From Bimuria novae-zelandiae CBS 107.79 (lineage: Eukaryota > Ascomycota > Dothideomycetes > Pleosporales > Didymosphaeriaceae): 64,000 nt of DNA. The translations under genes were made by a program, and so were the position numbers. Positions 45,901 to 57,092 of this stretch are shown in pieces. The number at the start of each line of letters is the position of its first letter. Position 1 is the first letter of the stretch. The stretch spans positions 400,496 to 464,495 of the forward strand of contig ML976715.1 of the NCBI GenBank assembly GCA_010015655.1. The letters run 5' to 3'. The notes below the pieces were generated by a model. It did not search any database, was not told the origin of the DNA, and saw nothing but the letters and a program-made list of their open reading frames with translations.

Positions 45901-48351
45901 AATATATAAAAAGTTACTATAAGAGTAGTATTTATACTAAGTATTTAGTGTTATATTTCCCCGTTCCACCTAATCCTTTCAATCAGGATACCTACAAGGG
46001 ATAATTCCCGCGACATTTACTAATATAACTTAATTAATAACTATAAGTACTTAAATACCTTGCTAAAACTACGTAATCTTAAAAACTAGCTATAATTATA
46101 AATTAAAGTTACTAGCTGGTGCGCTAAAATTAATTTATTTAATATAAATAGTACGCGCGTATAAAAAGACTTTTTAATAATTATTAAAATATTAACTTTA
46201 AATGCGCTACCCCTAAGGTAATTAAGCTATTTAAGTATAAAAATATCAATACGTAAATAGCTACGCTAGAGGACTATATTACTATCTATATAATATATAT
46301 TTAATAAGTCTAATCTAGTTCCTAGAAGCTTAATAGCATAGCAGGCAACCTTGAAGCAGTAAAGACGTAGAGTAATAATAAGGCTACTATAAGAGGTTAA
46401 GCGCCAAGGAGCGTATATCTCTATAATAATAAATACTAGTATAGTTTATACTACTGCCTTAATAAGAACTTTTACTTATAATTAAGTAACTTTAAAGAAG
46501 ATCCTACTACGCACTAGCGTATCAATTAAGCTTTATAAAATAAACCTAGCCTATTTACGCGAATATAAAATGTAGTAAATAAAATAAATACGTAAATTTT
46601 AAAGATAATACTAGCTACTATAGCTATCTAACTTAATAATAGGCGTCTACTAAGCGATAAAAGCTTAGCTTTTATAATAGGCTTATATAGTATAATAAAT
46701 AAAGTCTTAGCTACTCTAGCTAATAACTATAATATAATACTATTAGTGAAGTTACCTATTATTATAATTAATAACTAGACTATATCTTTTTAAGACTCAT
46801 AAATTCTTAACTTAGGTTCTAATACCTATATTATTAATATAACTAATTAAATAGGCTAAGAGCAGGAGTGCGTTAAAGATATTAAAATGATTATTAAAAT
46901 AAGTAAGTACTTGTAATATACGTTGCCCTATACCACGTCGCTATATATTCCTAAAAGGAACGAGTGATAATAGTTATCGTTATAAGGCGTAGGATAGTAT
47001 ATATAGGTATCGTGACAGCACTACTATAAGGTTATAGCCTAAAATAAGATAACTTTTATAATTAATATACTAATAGGTATAGTACTAATATTAATTACTT
47101 ATATTACTCTAGTACCTAGCTTTATTATAAGCGTTATTAGTCTTAGACGCTATCGCAATAATAGTATCTACTTTAACTTAAGTTAAGATACGCTATATAA
47201 TAAATACAAAGTTATTACGTATTTAGAGTACTATAAAGGCTACTAGCTTATTAACGCAGATTTCTCTTATAATTTAAAAAAATTATTTTTACTTATAATA
47301 GCTATTTAAACACGTTTATTAGAGGTACTAAAGAAAACTTAAGAAATCTTTCTAACATTACCTTATAAAATTTAGAGCTTTCTAGGATGTAGTAACTACT
47401 ATAAGCAAGGCTACAGAAAGACTTAGTATACTTAGAGATTATAGCTATTATATAAATTTATTTATAAAAAATTTAACTATTATGTTGTTGACCTCTCGTG
47501 TAGAAAGCTAAGTTGGTTTTGGTGGGGCTGCTAGATGACTAGGGATGCCGGATAACTAGTGGAACACGTAATTTATTTATATTAATAATATAATAATAGC
47601 GTATTATCTGACGAAAGCTTATATTTATTAAGATTTTAAAAATAAGTTAAAAGACTAATTTAGACTTAAAGTAATAAGAGACTTAGCCTAGTTCTTAGAC
47701 GTTTAAGTCGTCCGCGACCACTAGAAAAAGAAGATCTAGCTTATTTAAGATATATATATTAATAAGATTTATAAAAAGTATAGTATATAGCTAGCAGATT
47801 ATAAAAAGCCTAACTTTCTGCTTAATATTAACTCTCTTAATAAGTTATATTAAGAACTTATTAGCTATCTTACCTATATTATCCTTACTTACTAACTTAC
47901 TAATCTAAAGTAATTATATATTACAGCTATATAACGTGTCTAGCAATACTTACTTATAACTTAATACTACGCTATTAAGGACTCTTATAATAATGGTATT
48001 ATAGAAGTTATTTTTAATAATTAGAGCTACTATAATCCTTTATATTTTAGTATATTAAACGCGTTATACGCAAATAATTAAAAAACTTACTAAAGCTTAT
48101 AAGGATAATACTTTTTTATATAGTATAATAATTAATTAGAAGGCGACTATCTAGCATACAGTTACTAAGTTTACTATTAAATTAAAGCTACTCTTAGCTT
48201 CCTTTACTAGCTTATAAATAGTAAAGTAGCTATACTTTTTTAATAATATTTTATTTAGGTTAGGCGTACTGCCTACTATTTATTATAATAATTAATAAAT
48301 AGTTAGAATTATTAATAAGGATCTAGACTAACTATATATAAAAGTTTAATA

Positions 48352-48415
48352 ACGTACATGCATAGCGAGTGGCCGGGCATAGCGAGTGGCCGAAAATGCC
48401 AAGACCCCATCAAAA
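48352..48415 (+). repeat. Left TIR of the Fot1/pogo-like element
   Basis: 64 bp, unmutated relative to the right TIR except the first base; ends just before the RIP-mutated interior. Confidence 0.9.
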
Positions 48416-50149
48416 CGTTCTACTACAACGCGATGTCTTAACAACGCAATAAACTACCTAAATTAAAAAAGGCCAGATTATAGCTTGCGCTTTAAGCTAT
48501 TAAAGGAGACGCGCTACTCTTAATTTCACGCGCTATAGTAGTCTATAGCGTTGCTAAAAGAACACTATAACAAAGACGCGCTAGAACTACCTTTTAACGT
48601 AACTACGCACCTAACTTAATAAGACTTACTATAAAAGAGGAGCAGGTAATTATATAGTATATACTTAATCTAGATACGCGAGGGTTTCCGCCCTAGCTTG
48701 CTATTATAAAAGATATAGCTAATTCTTTACTAGCTGCACGCCACAACGAGCTAGTTAGTTAAAAGTAGCCTTACTACTTTATTAAGCGCTAGCTAGAGCT
48801 CTAAGTTAAGTTTAATTAAAAGTACAACTATAAGAGAGCCCTTTATAAGGATCCTAAGGTTATACAAGGCTGGTTCCGGCTTGTAGAGAATACCAAAGCC
48901 AAGTATAGTATCCTGGATAAAGATACCTATAACTTTAACAAGACTAGCTTTATAATAGGCATAATATTAATAGGAGTAGTTATTATAGGCTCTAAGCGTT
49001 AAGGCAAGCTAAAAAGCGTGCAGTAAAGTAATTAAAAGTAGATAATAGCTATTTATAGCATTAACGCGACAGGGTAGGCGATCCTACCCTTCCTTATCTT
49101 TTAGGGCAAGCACCACCTCTCTGCCTAGTACTAAGAGAAGGATCTACCTCGCGACTGGGTTCTCGCAGTCTCTAAGAATGGCTAGATAAACAACAAGCTT
49201 AGTCTATAGTAGCTAAAGCACTTTAACGCGCATATAAAAGAGCGTACTATTAGTAGCTATTAGTTACTTATTATTAATAGCTACGAGAGCTATAACTCGC
49301 TCGAATTCTAGCAATACTGTAAGGATAGGAAGATTATTACTCTCTATATGCCTCCACATTCGTCGCACCTCCTGTAGCCACTAGATGTGGGGTGTTTCTC
49401 GCCGTTAAAGAAGGCATATAGGCGCTAAGCCAAGAATCTAATGCGCAACTATATTACGCATATTACTAAAATTAAGTTCTTACCTTATTTTATTACTACT
49501 TTTAAAGCTATAATAACTTAAAGTAATATTTAAGGAGGCTTTTAAGGCGCTAGCCTTATTCCCCTTAACCTAAAAGTAATAATATTAAAGCTTAACGTTT
49601 GTCTGCGTACGCCTTCGCCTTCTACTATACGCGATAGTACGTGGCAGTCGTAAACGCCTAGCAACACCCTAGAATTAGGGTCACAATTGACGCTGGTGAA
49701 GGAGAGGATTTAGAGGCACCTAGATAGCTCCCTAATAAGTATAGTTAAGGCGGTTAAAAAGCTTGTAAAAGGCGCTGAGCTAATAGCGCATTTTCTAGTA
49801 TTAATAATAAAGCGTAACGCTAAGCTTTAAGCCGCTAATAAGGCCACTACACGACGTAAATTATATAAAAAAAAGTAACTATAGTAGGAAAGGGTTTTTA
49901 TAACTACTAATAGCTAGTAACTAGCTACTCTAAAAGACTTTACAGCGCGTAGTAATAAGAAGAAGGCAAAGAAGAGGGTGCGCGCTAATAGAGGCGAATT
50001 AACTTAATAGCGCTATAGACGCTGTGGCGAGGCTAGGCATAATTCGCGCACGTGTAAAAAATAAGTAGAAGTAGATTCTGAGTAGATTGGCCTACTACAA
50101 TTTCTTATTACTATTTGTGTGCGTTCTGTACTATTGTGTAGAGTGTAGA

Positions 50150-50213
50150 TTTTGATGGGGTCTTGGCATTTTCGGCCACTCGCTATGCCCGGCCACTCGC
50201 TATGCATGTACGC
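50150..50213 (-). repeat. Right TIR of the Fot1/pogo-like element
   Basis: Inverted partner of 48352-48415; followed by TA at 50214-50215. Confidence 0.9.
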
Positions 50214-50486
50214 TACGTTAATATCTATTAGATATAGATTTAATAAAAAGTAGAGACTTAATACTTTATTATTAAATAGGTTCCTATAGATAAGGTAGTT
50301 ACTAATAGGCTTACTAAAGTTTTCTTAAAGGCTAAATATTAGGAGTTTATTTAATAGTTTTATTTTATTAATATTACGTAACGCCTCTAGGGTAGCGCTA
50401 ATAATAATAATAATTTTATATATCTAGTTACTTAATTAAGCAAGATTTCAGCTTCACCTCTCGATCGACATGAAGCTGAGGGTATG

Positions 50487-50620
50487 TGTGACGGTTCAGT
50501 ATGGAAGCTTGGGCCACCCGCGTACGTGCGGCCCGTGCACGTGATCCACACAGTATATAGCTCCATAGAGTAGCTTCTCAATCAACAATGATTGCCTCAA
50601 CACTCTTTTTCGATTTTACA
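50487..50620 (-). repeat. Right copy of the HET segment duplicated around the island
   Basis: Direct repeat partner of 33512-33645, and the less mutated copy. A nearby 9-bp inverted pair (tcagcttca...tgaagctga, 50450-50480) marks the island side of the junction. Confidence 0.85.
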
Positions 50621-51987
50621 TTATCCAACTTCGGATTCTTGTCCGTGATCTGCCTGTACCACGAGTACGGCGTTTCCCACGATCCCTTCGGGTTGTCGAA
50701 GATCCTCGTGAGCATTGTGATCTCCACGTGGTCCACAGCAAAACCTTTCACGTGGAGTTCCAAGCCATGGATACGAGCATCGCTTACCCCGGGTGCAGGA
50801 TTGTACAGCGGACTGCCGTCTCCGTGATACTTCTTGTGCGAGAAACCTAAGATGGAGACGCGTTACCGCCAGTCTGGTACCCACGATGGCACCGCCGGTT
50901 CGGGCGCCATCGTCAAGTACGGGTTCGAGCTGTCCTCTGTGGGCGTGAAGACATAACCCAACATGCCAAGTCCAGTCGCGCTTTCGACAAGCAGATACCG
51001 CGCAACGTCTGCATACAAGTCGATAACGCTCTTGCTATAATCAACAGTGATACGACCAGGCGTTACATCCACGGCGTGGCCTAGCGGCGCATACACACGA
51101 TCACTCGGGTTCGTGCAATCTGCCTTGCGCATCTGCTGCATCCGATCGATAAGCAAGTTTCCCTTCCCCTTCTCTCTTGCTATCCGCGCTGTCGAGAGGA
51201 TCCCCGCGCTCCCACCAGACCCACACGCCTCGATGAACCGCACAGGGAACCCAGGCGTTCGTTCAAACGTTATGGCCAGCGAAATCGTTACCGAAAGTAA
51301 AACATCATCGAAGGTGTATTCTCCGCAGAAGAATCGGATCTCCCCCGGCGTCGTAGCCTCCTGGTAAATCCATATGCGGTGTCAATACGCCTGATTCAGC
51401 GTCTCTGCGATGCCGTCCCGTGCCTTCCACACGTCGCTCCCAGGCGTAGTAGGAAAGCCGTCGTGCATGGCATTCACGCCCCTCAGCACAGCATCAATGT
51501 CATCGCTGTGCTCCTGCTAACCGGTGTGCAGGAAAACATTAAATTCCCGCATGACGGCTACGCCTAGCCTCGTTTCCTCCTCCTCGAACGGCACACCGAG
51601 CCATGCAAATACCGCATCAGAGCATTCGTATATAGCTTTCATCTGCTGCACTTGTGCGCTGCGCTCGGGCATATCGTTCTGGTTTATGCAGTTCGCGTCG
51701 ACCCAGAATGCTTGGTTGCGCCTGCGGACGCGCGGGCCTAGGTGACGGAGCGCGTCGTGGAGGTTTTGTTGCACGGGGAAGGCTGAGTAGTTAAGGGTTA
51801 TGGAGTAGATGAGGGAGGCTGGTCGACCTTTTTGGTAGGGTGTGCGGCCCCAGGTGTAGGATAGAGCGATGTAGGGTGGTGCTTTGTGACGAGAGTAGGC
51901 GTGCATGGTGCATGTGAGGCCGCTGTCGTCTAGGAAGTGTAATAAACGGAAGGAGTCTCCTGAGAGGGCTGTGTATAGAGACGACAT
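50487..51987 (-). pseudogene. 5' part of a HET-domain gene with stops
   Basis: The minus-strand frame starts at 51987 (MSSLYTALSGDSFRLLHFLD). The HET domain (self/non-self recognition and programmed cell death in filamentous fungi) is recognisable: PPYIALSYTWGRTPY, then AFWVDANCINQNDMPERSAQ and AIYECSDAVFAWLG. The frame is interrupted by TAG (51517-51519), TGA (51382-51384, at the tryptophan position before HRIWIYQE), TAA (50863-50865, after VPSWVPDWR) and TGA (50578-50580). All of these can be produced by C-to-T or G-to-A changes, and the sequence between them keeps the same frame. A two-base shift is also needed near 50555-50565 to join the frame that continues in the 3' fragment. The gene continues 17 kb away at 33103-33645. 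It is non-functional on two counts, RIP stops and the island. Confidence 0.85.
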
Positions 51988-52510
51988 TGGGCGAGGTCTG
52001 CGATCATGGGTATGACTCAAGCAGATTTTGTGGGTGAGAGCTTGCCCTGGGGCGTATGGGTTTAAAAAATGCAACAGTCGTGGGGACGATAGTTGCGCTG
52101 AAGCGCTGCCATCAAGTGTCTTTCGCTTGAATTTGAGTGAGCTTAGCTCGTCCTGGATATGTTTGCTTTTGCCAGTGTACAGGGGTTGTAGCGATTGTCT
52201 TTGGGGAGCAGAGTCATACTTGATTTATGTCAACTGAAAAAATCTAGGAAATAGCACCGTAATAATTTGTTAAGCTATGTAAGTCGATGGTGTGGACCCA
52301 GAGAATGTAGATTTGATCCGTTTATGAACACACATAATATCCATTTGTTGGCCATCAGCCAGTCATTGCTTGCGCTGACCGTCTTCGTGATGAGCTGGAG
52401 ATGCGACACAGAGACAACCTTGCAAAATCCTCTTCCTGACCCAGGCACCCATTCTATGGAAGATATGTTCGAGAGAGCATGTGCAATGATCGCATGATGA
52501 GCCGTTAGGA
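51988..52510. other. 5' flank of the HET gene
   Basis: No separate gene was recognised. The left edge of the duplicated repeats in the RING gene region (52510-52640) lies here. Confidence 0.4.
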
Positions 52511-53110
52511 CCAGTCTCACCCGTGATGGCTACGTCGACCGCGTACCCTTGGAAGGTCATCATCGGACGAGGCACCATGTGTGTCCTCCTCCGCTTACGA
52601 GATACAGTCCGAATCTTAGGAGCTGTCGGACTCGCCTTCATTCCTGGTTTCTCCGTCTACACCGATAATATCGAGGCTGTGGTCGAACTCGTCTGCTGAA
52701 GAGTCACACCATGCTATTAGCATTTCGTCGGTTTCTGAGTCCTCTGTGCGAATGGAGCACATGTCATCGATGAACATGTTCGAAGGTGCAGCAGAGACAA
52801 GCCCACCATGGTCACGTCGACCGCGTACCCTTGGAAGCTCATCATCAGATGAAGCACGGTCTACGTCCTCCTCCGCCAACAGGATATGGTCCGAATGGTT
52901 GGGATTCTCAGGCTCGCCTCCGCTCGTAGTTTCTTCGTCTTCATCGTGAATATCGCTGTCGTAGATCTCTGCGTCTGCTTTAACAAATGAATTATCCCAT
53001 ATTGTTGCCTCGTGGTTGGTCTCTGTGGCGTCTGTGTCGAACTCCATGTCAGTGATGTCACCGATGAAGTTGTTCGAAGACGCAGCAGAGACAATCGAAG
53101 CTTCATGGTT
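52510..53110. repeat. Imperfect internal repeats in the RING-protein tail
   Basis: A stretch of about 110 bp around 52545-52655 is repeated at about 52810-52920 (shared block cgtcgaccgcgtacccttgg). A second shared block (gttcgaag.gcagcagagaca) occurs near 52778 and 53070. They encode repeated acidic modules such as SSDDELPRVRGRR. Confidence 0.7.
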
Positions 53111-54224
53111 AGACTGATAATGCCTGCGCGCACTTGCGGCCATGGACCGGAGGCGGGTAGCCCTTGCGCTCCGCCTGGCGGACTCCTCCAAATCCATCTC
53201 CGTTTAGGACATATCGGAGTCGAGCTCTGCGGACATATTGGAGTCATCAGGCAAGCTACCACGTCTACAAGACTGATTATCGTTCGCTTGCTCCGCAGCA
53301 TTGGCTTCGTTTGCGGAACCACTAACGCTGTTTTCGTTATCGGCCTCGTCCATGTCCACATCTGCCACTGCACCCCTTCCGTACTGCCCAAGTCCATCGG
53401 AGTACATATATTCATGGATCAACAGTTCGTAGTAACGCTGAAACTGATGGTATCCGGTGGTAGTTCTAGACCAGTTTGCTTGGATCCAATGCCGACGAAT
53501 GCGTTCTGCGAAGAACAGTTCCAACCAGACAAGACCATGCCGCGCGTGATATATGTTCACCCACGATGTCGGACCAGTTTCGTCGCAGTAAAAGTCGTAC
53601 CAAAAGCTCCCCGTTACGTCGGCTATATTGGAAACCATCGCGCTTATAATGGCTCTCCAGTTGCTAGTGTCCCATGAATGCGGACGGTCGACTAGCTCTT
53701 CATTGTACAGCCCCTTTAACTTGTCTTCTAATCGGATGTAAAGAGCGCGGTTGTAACTCGCGCAGGTATAGAGTTCGTGGTCCAGGATTTCCGGCAATTG
53801 TGAAGCAGCTGAGCGACGAAGCAGCTCTACCCTCAAAGTCCACGCTGATCTCCTCTTCAGCCTCACTATTAACCCTGTCTGTAGACGCTTGGCTCTCGAA
53901 CTTATCCCAGTCTTCATAGTATAGCCGGATTCGACAAAGCTGACATCGCTTGCTGGCCTTCCGCGTGCTTGAACTCGTGATCCAAGTGACAAGGCAACCG
54001 ACATGGAACGCATGGTTGCATGTAGGGATCTTCACTGTGTCTTCATTCACCTCCAAGATCCGATCCGAGTTTTGGTCGCTTGTTGATCGCTCCAGAGGCC
54101 TTTCATGACAGATGGCGCACATCTAGTCGTCCGTTGGTTGGAACGCACGCAATTCGTTTAAGAAATTCGGGAAGCAGATAGGTTTCCTTTGACCAAAAGG
54201 CAAAGGTCGGAGAAGCCGAGGCAT
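52616..54224 (-). pseudogene. RING-H2 finger protein gene with in-frame stops
   Basis: The best start is ATG at 54224 (MPRLLRPLPFGQRKPICFPN). 33 codons later a TAG (54123-54125) interrupts the frame just before MCAICHERP. The RING-H2 finger then follows: Cys pair CAIC, then CNHAFHVGC (Cys, His, His, Cys) and CQLC, an E3 ubiquitin-ligase type zinc site. A 58-bp intron at 53809-53866 (donor GTGAGG, acceptor CAG) brings the first part into phase with a long second exon. That exon has a globular region (about 53400-53800) and an acidic tail. The tail frame meets TAA at 53204-53206 but continues open for another 194 codons to 52616, so this stop is probably also a mutation. Both stops are CAG/CAA to TAG/TAA type. 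An alternative is a shorter active gene starting at 54122. The substrate is unknown. Confidence 0.65.
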
Positions 54225-55327
54225 TTGACTTGGCGTGGTGGCGTTATCGTGAGTAATGTTCGGGTTGGAGTCTCGAGACCTAGGACGCAATCTTCGCGTA
54301 GGATTACGTGGGCGCGATGTGGTTGTTGAGAGCCAGAAGCTCCGCTAGATGGGGGCGTACCGAGGAAGCAGTCGAGACGTAGCATGGATTGCGTGCTTCG
54401 TGTATAGGCGAGTTTCCTTGGAGCAGCCAGGCCGACGTTCGGGTGGTTGGCGGAGTGAGCTACAGACACTGGTTTAGAGACCTGGGGTGGTCTGTATGTC
54501 TTATATAGGTGAGATCTTTAAACTGCAGTACAGTCTGTCCTCCAGCGCACTGGGCGGGCCTACCTGAGCACCTGGGCACCTGGGCAAGTGTAACATCACG
54601 TGCAGCTGTTACAGTCCGAGCGGATCTGCTCCGTTGACCCTTTGAGTTTGACTTTCGTGATCACAATCATGGTGGATAGGTAGCGTATGCCGATTCTCCC
54701 AAGGCCAGCGATATGGTTGGAGACGCCATCTCGAATTTCGGAGGAGAACGGAGGGTCGTGTAGATTTTTCGAGGCAAGCTACGTTGTTATACAGTCGGGT
54801 AACCGCGCAGCGCGCAAGTGCTGGCTGAAGCGTCACTCAGGTAGTGCAGCACCTCGAGGGCACGGGGTCGTCGAAGTCAACGAGTTGATTGCTCGAGGGA
54901 AATGTCATGCTGGTCAAACTGAGCGGCTCATTCGTTCTCAATGTATCCATATGCGGGTTCCACCGATCAGTCTAGAGATTGCCATTTTGCCTGCGTCGCT
55001 GTGCGGTGCATGGCACTGACTTCAACCCCGTTCTGTTCAAAGTGGCCTGGAGCGCGAGTCGCCATATTCAAGAAGGAGGTCATGATGCCCTACTCTGCAA
55101 AATTTGGTTAGGCAGCAATAGCAAAAGTTGCAATGAAAGAGGAGGGCGTACCTAGGTATGTAGCGCGCGATGCATGCATGTGGAAGGTTCGCGCTTGCTA
55201 TTCCTCCCTAATGACGCAGCAGCCATCCCTCCGTGAACGATGCATCCCACAGAGTTAACGCCCACCTTGGTATACACGCCCCACTGCTTGCCAAATACCC
55301 CTTTGACGTCCATACCTATTGTTTAGA
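54225..55327. other. Intergenic
   Basis: Short ORFs only (54158-54469 minus and 54687-55019 plus the longest), without recognisable domains. It contains the divergent upstream regions of the RING gene and the 271-aa protein gene. Confidence 0.45.
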
Positions 55328-56274
55328 ATGGCTCTCCCGCTCGGTCTATTCCTCGGTGGCTGCATCGTGGCCATTCCGGTCGTGACGGGCGTCGCGGAAG
55401 GCGTGGAGCACCAGAAAAAGCAGAACGCAGAAGCCGCCAACGAGACGCGCATGACCAAGTTTAATGCGCTTGTATCATGCGAAAGCAAAGACGAACTCGC
55501 AGATGAAGTGGAAAATGGGATTGTAGTATTGAGGCACGGGAAGGTACGATTGTCCGCTTCCTTCGCTCCTACCTGCGTACCATAGAATGCGCTTTCCTCC
55601 GACACAATCACTCCTTCCCCGCAATGTTTAGATACTCTTTCATCCCTTCTCTTCCTAACTTCGGCCATGTCTAGGCCTGGGTAGTCCCGCGCGACGACGG
55701 CCCCAAACCCGCGCCCGCACCCAAGCTCGATCCGCCGCTCCACGCCTTCGCAGGCTTCTACATACAATATCCCGACGAAGAACGCTCCCCGCCCGAGCGC
55801 GGCCTCGTTTCCACCATTTCCGACGACCCACCCATGCTCAACTGGCTGTATGTAGATCGCCAGACGTACGAGATCAAATACGGCAACCGCAGCGCCTCTA
55901 TATCCCAGATTGTCGGCGAGTGGGACTGGACTCAAGATGAGTCTGCCTTGATGCTCAACGGCTGGGAGGGGTTCGTGGTTATTGATGAATTAGATGGTGC
56001 TGAGGAAGATGATAGCACTGAGTATGGAAGAGAAGGGTTACGGTGGGCTCTATATTACGATATCGAAGATAACGGGCTGAAAGGGAAGAGGAAGGGAAGG
56101 GACATGTTTGAGGTCACTCTGCAGAGGCATCTGCAGAGTGAAGAGGACCAGCTAAAGCAGTTGGAGGAGGCGAACAAGAAGATGCAGGTTGCCACGAGAG
56201 GTGGTCTAAAGACACAATTCACTGCGCCAGCAAGAGAGCAACAGAGAAAGAGCGAACAGGCAAATCAGCACTAA
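55328..56274 (+). CDS. Conserved fungal hypothetical protein, 271 aa
   Basis: Two exons, 55328-55543 and 55675-56274, with a 131-bp intron (donor GTACGA, branch CCTAAC, acceptor TAG, phase 0). The N-terminus MALPLGLFLGGCIVAIPVVTG is a hydrophobic segment that could be a signal anchor. It is followed by a helical stretch and a beta-rich middle region with FYIQYPD, MLNWLYVDRQTYEIKYGNRS and GEWDWTQDESALMLNGWEGF. The C-terminus is a charged coiled-coil-like tail (LQRHLQSEEDQLKQLEEAN). The clean splice, codon use and intact frame support a real gene. No domain name can be given. It lies within reach of the RIP-affected flank but shows no stop. Confidence 0.75.
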
Positions 56275-56466
56275 TTGCGATCCACTGCGCGTGAATTCTG
56301 GAATGCTGGAGAAAGATGGATTTTAGATCTATGTGACAAGAGTGTCCATGGTGCATCAACCGACAAAAACGCAGTGACAGAACAATTGATATGAAGGTCA
56401 AGGAGTGACAGTGCGTATCCCACGACCGTCCGCCATCTCCCCAGCCTCCTCCGTCGCTCGGCTACT

Positions 56467-57092
56467 ATGGTGCACCTCTCCATTTCTTCCGACCGAGACC
56501 AGAAAACGAGAGACATTGTCATCGAGATGCGCCAGGCAGTACAGGTGGACTGCCCAATTCGAGGTCACTAGTTACATTGGGTACGCTTCGGTGCCTACAA
56601 TCAGTCCATACTGCTTTGCTGGCCCGGGCCGACTGCGCGCAAGATCGCACTCGCGCTCTACTGCCATCTAAAGATTCATGTCCACCTCATCAGGCCATTG
56701 AAGCCAAAGACCGAGGTACCAACACCGTTCAAGATCTGACGCGAGCTCAAGTCATGCGCTACTTGAACAGTATCCTCAGCATCTCTAAGGTTCCATAGGG
56801 CCAGATCAGAGACTTCGCCACTTCTAAGGCATCTACGGCTCCTTCCACAGCCAGTCCCTCGATGAGATCTGGACGTTCAGATTCAGACCCGGGGTCTGCC
56901 CATAAGCTACCAATAATTGTGCCTTTAGATCAATTGTTGGCAATGGGCTTCCTTGCAATAAACGCTATCGCCCCAGAGGAGTTTGGGCAAAGAGCAACAG
57001 GCTCCGGCTCTTCGGTGTCCAGGACGTCGATCGTGGCGGTCACTCAACAACAGCTCCATTGGTTCGTTGACGGGTGTCCGACTGGACAATAA
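56467..57092 (+). pseudogene. Possible decayed gene (ORF fragments)
   Basis: A short frame from 56467 (MVHLSISSDRDQKTRD) is followed, in another frame, by two segments 56577-56798 and 56799-57092. These two share one frame and are separated by a single TAG (56796-56798), again explainable as CAG to TAG. The second segment contains LPIIVPLDQLLAMGFLAINA, which looks coding. No domain or splice junction could be established. Confidence 0.3.

Larger units (their letters stand above)
48352..50213 (+). mobile_element. RIP-degraded Fot1/pogo-like DNA transposon
   Basis: 1862 bp with 64-bp terminal inverted repeats (48352-48415 and 50150-50213; only the outermost base differs) flanked by TA. Each TIR contains the 16-mer gcatagcgagtggccg twice at a 17-bp period. 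The plus-strand transposase is heavily RIP-mutated but legible, with YNFNKTSFIIG (first catalytic Asp-Glu changed to Asn-Lys) near 48930, KHHLSA and LPRDWVLAVSKNG at 49110-49190, and MPPHSSHLL then PLDVGCFSPLKKAYRR at 49350-49430. This is the DDE_1 layout of Fot1/pogo transposases. It is inserted in the RNase H region of the plus-strand Copia remnant. Confidence 0.88.
33646..50486. other. RIP-degraded nested transposon island
   Basis: About 16.8 kb of very TA-rich sequence in which CpA and TpG are almost absent while CpG, CpC and CpT remain, the mark of RIP run to completion at CpA. It contains Copia remnants on both strands and two pogo-like DNA elements, listed separately. Less mutated patches include about 35100-35300, the LTRs, the TIRs, most of 41950-44830, about 45630-45730 and about 47480-47570. 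No host gene was recognised inside. Confidence 0.9.
45900..50486 (+). mobile_element. Plus-strand Copia element remnant
   Basis: RIP-broken plus-strand frames follow the Copia order. An aspartic-protease start resembling the LDSGSNT motif lies near 46800-46850 (ILNLGSNTYI). A pre-integrase region lies near 47150-47450. A reverse-transcriptase C-terminal part, with FKNKLKD and YINKIYKKYSI, lies at about 47620-47800. RNase H begins near 48000 and resumes after an inserted DNA transposon at about 50216-50360, where a KVLPKAKYQEF-like end is legible after correcting stops. Most of the integrase core appears missing. No LTR pair could be assigned. Confidence 0.7.

Noticed and set aside
33512..50620. 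Reading the 134-bp flanking repeats as LTRs of one large element
   Set aside because: The repeat is HET coding sequence in both places, lacks TG...CA ends and is not next to PBS or polypurine features.
53826..53847. A phase-consistent 22-bp intron in the RING gene
   Set aside because: Too short to be spliced; a 58-bp intron ending at the same acceptor gives the same downstream phase.
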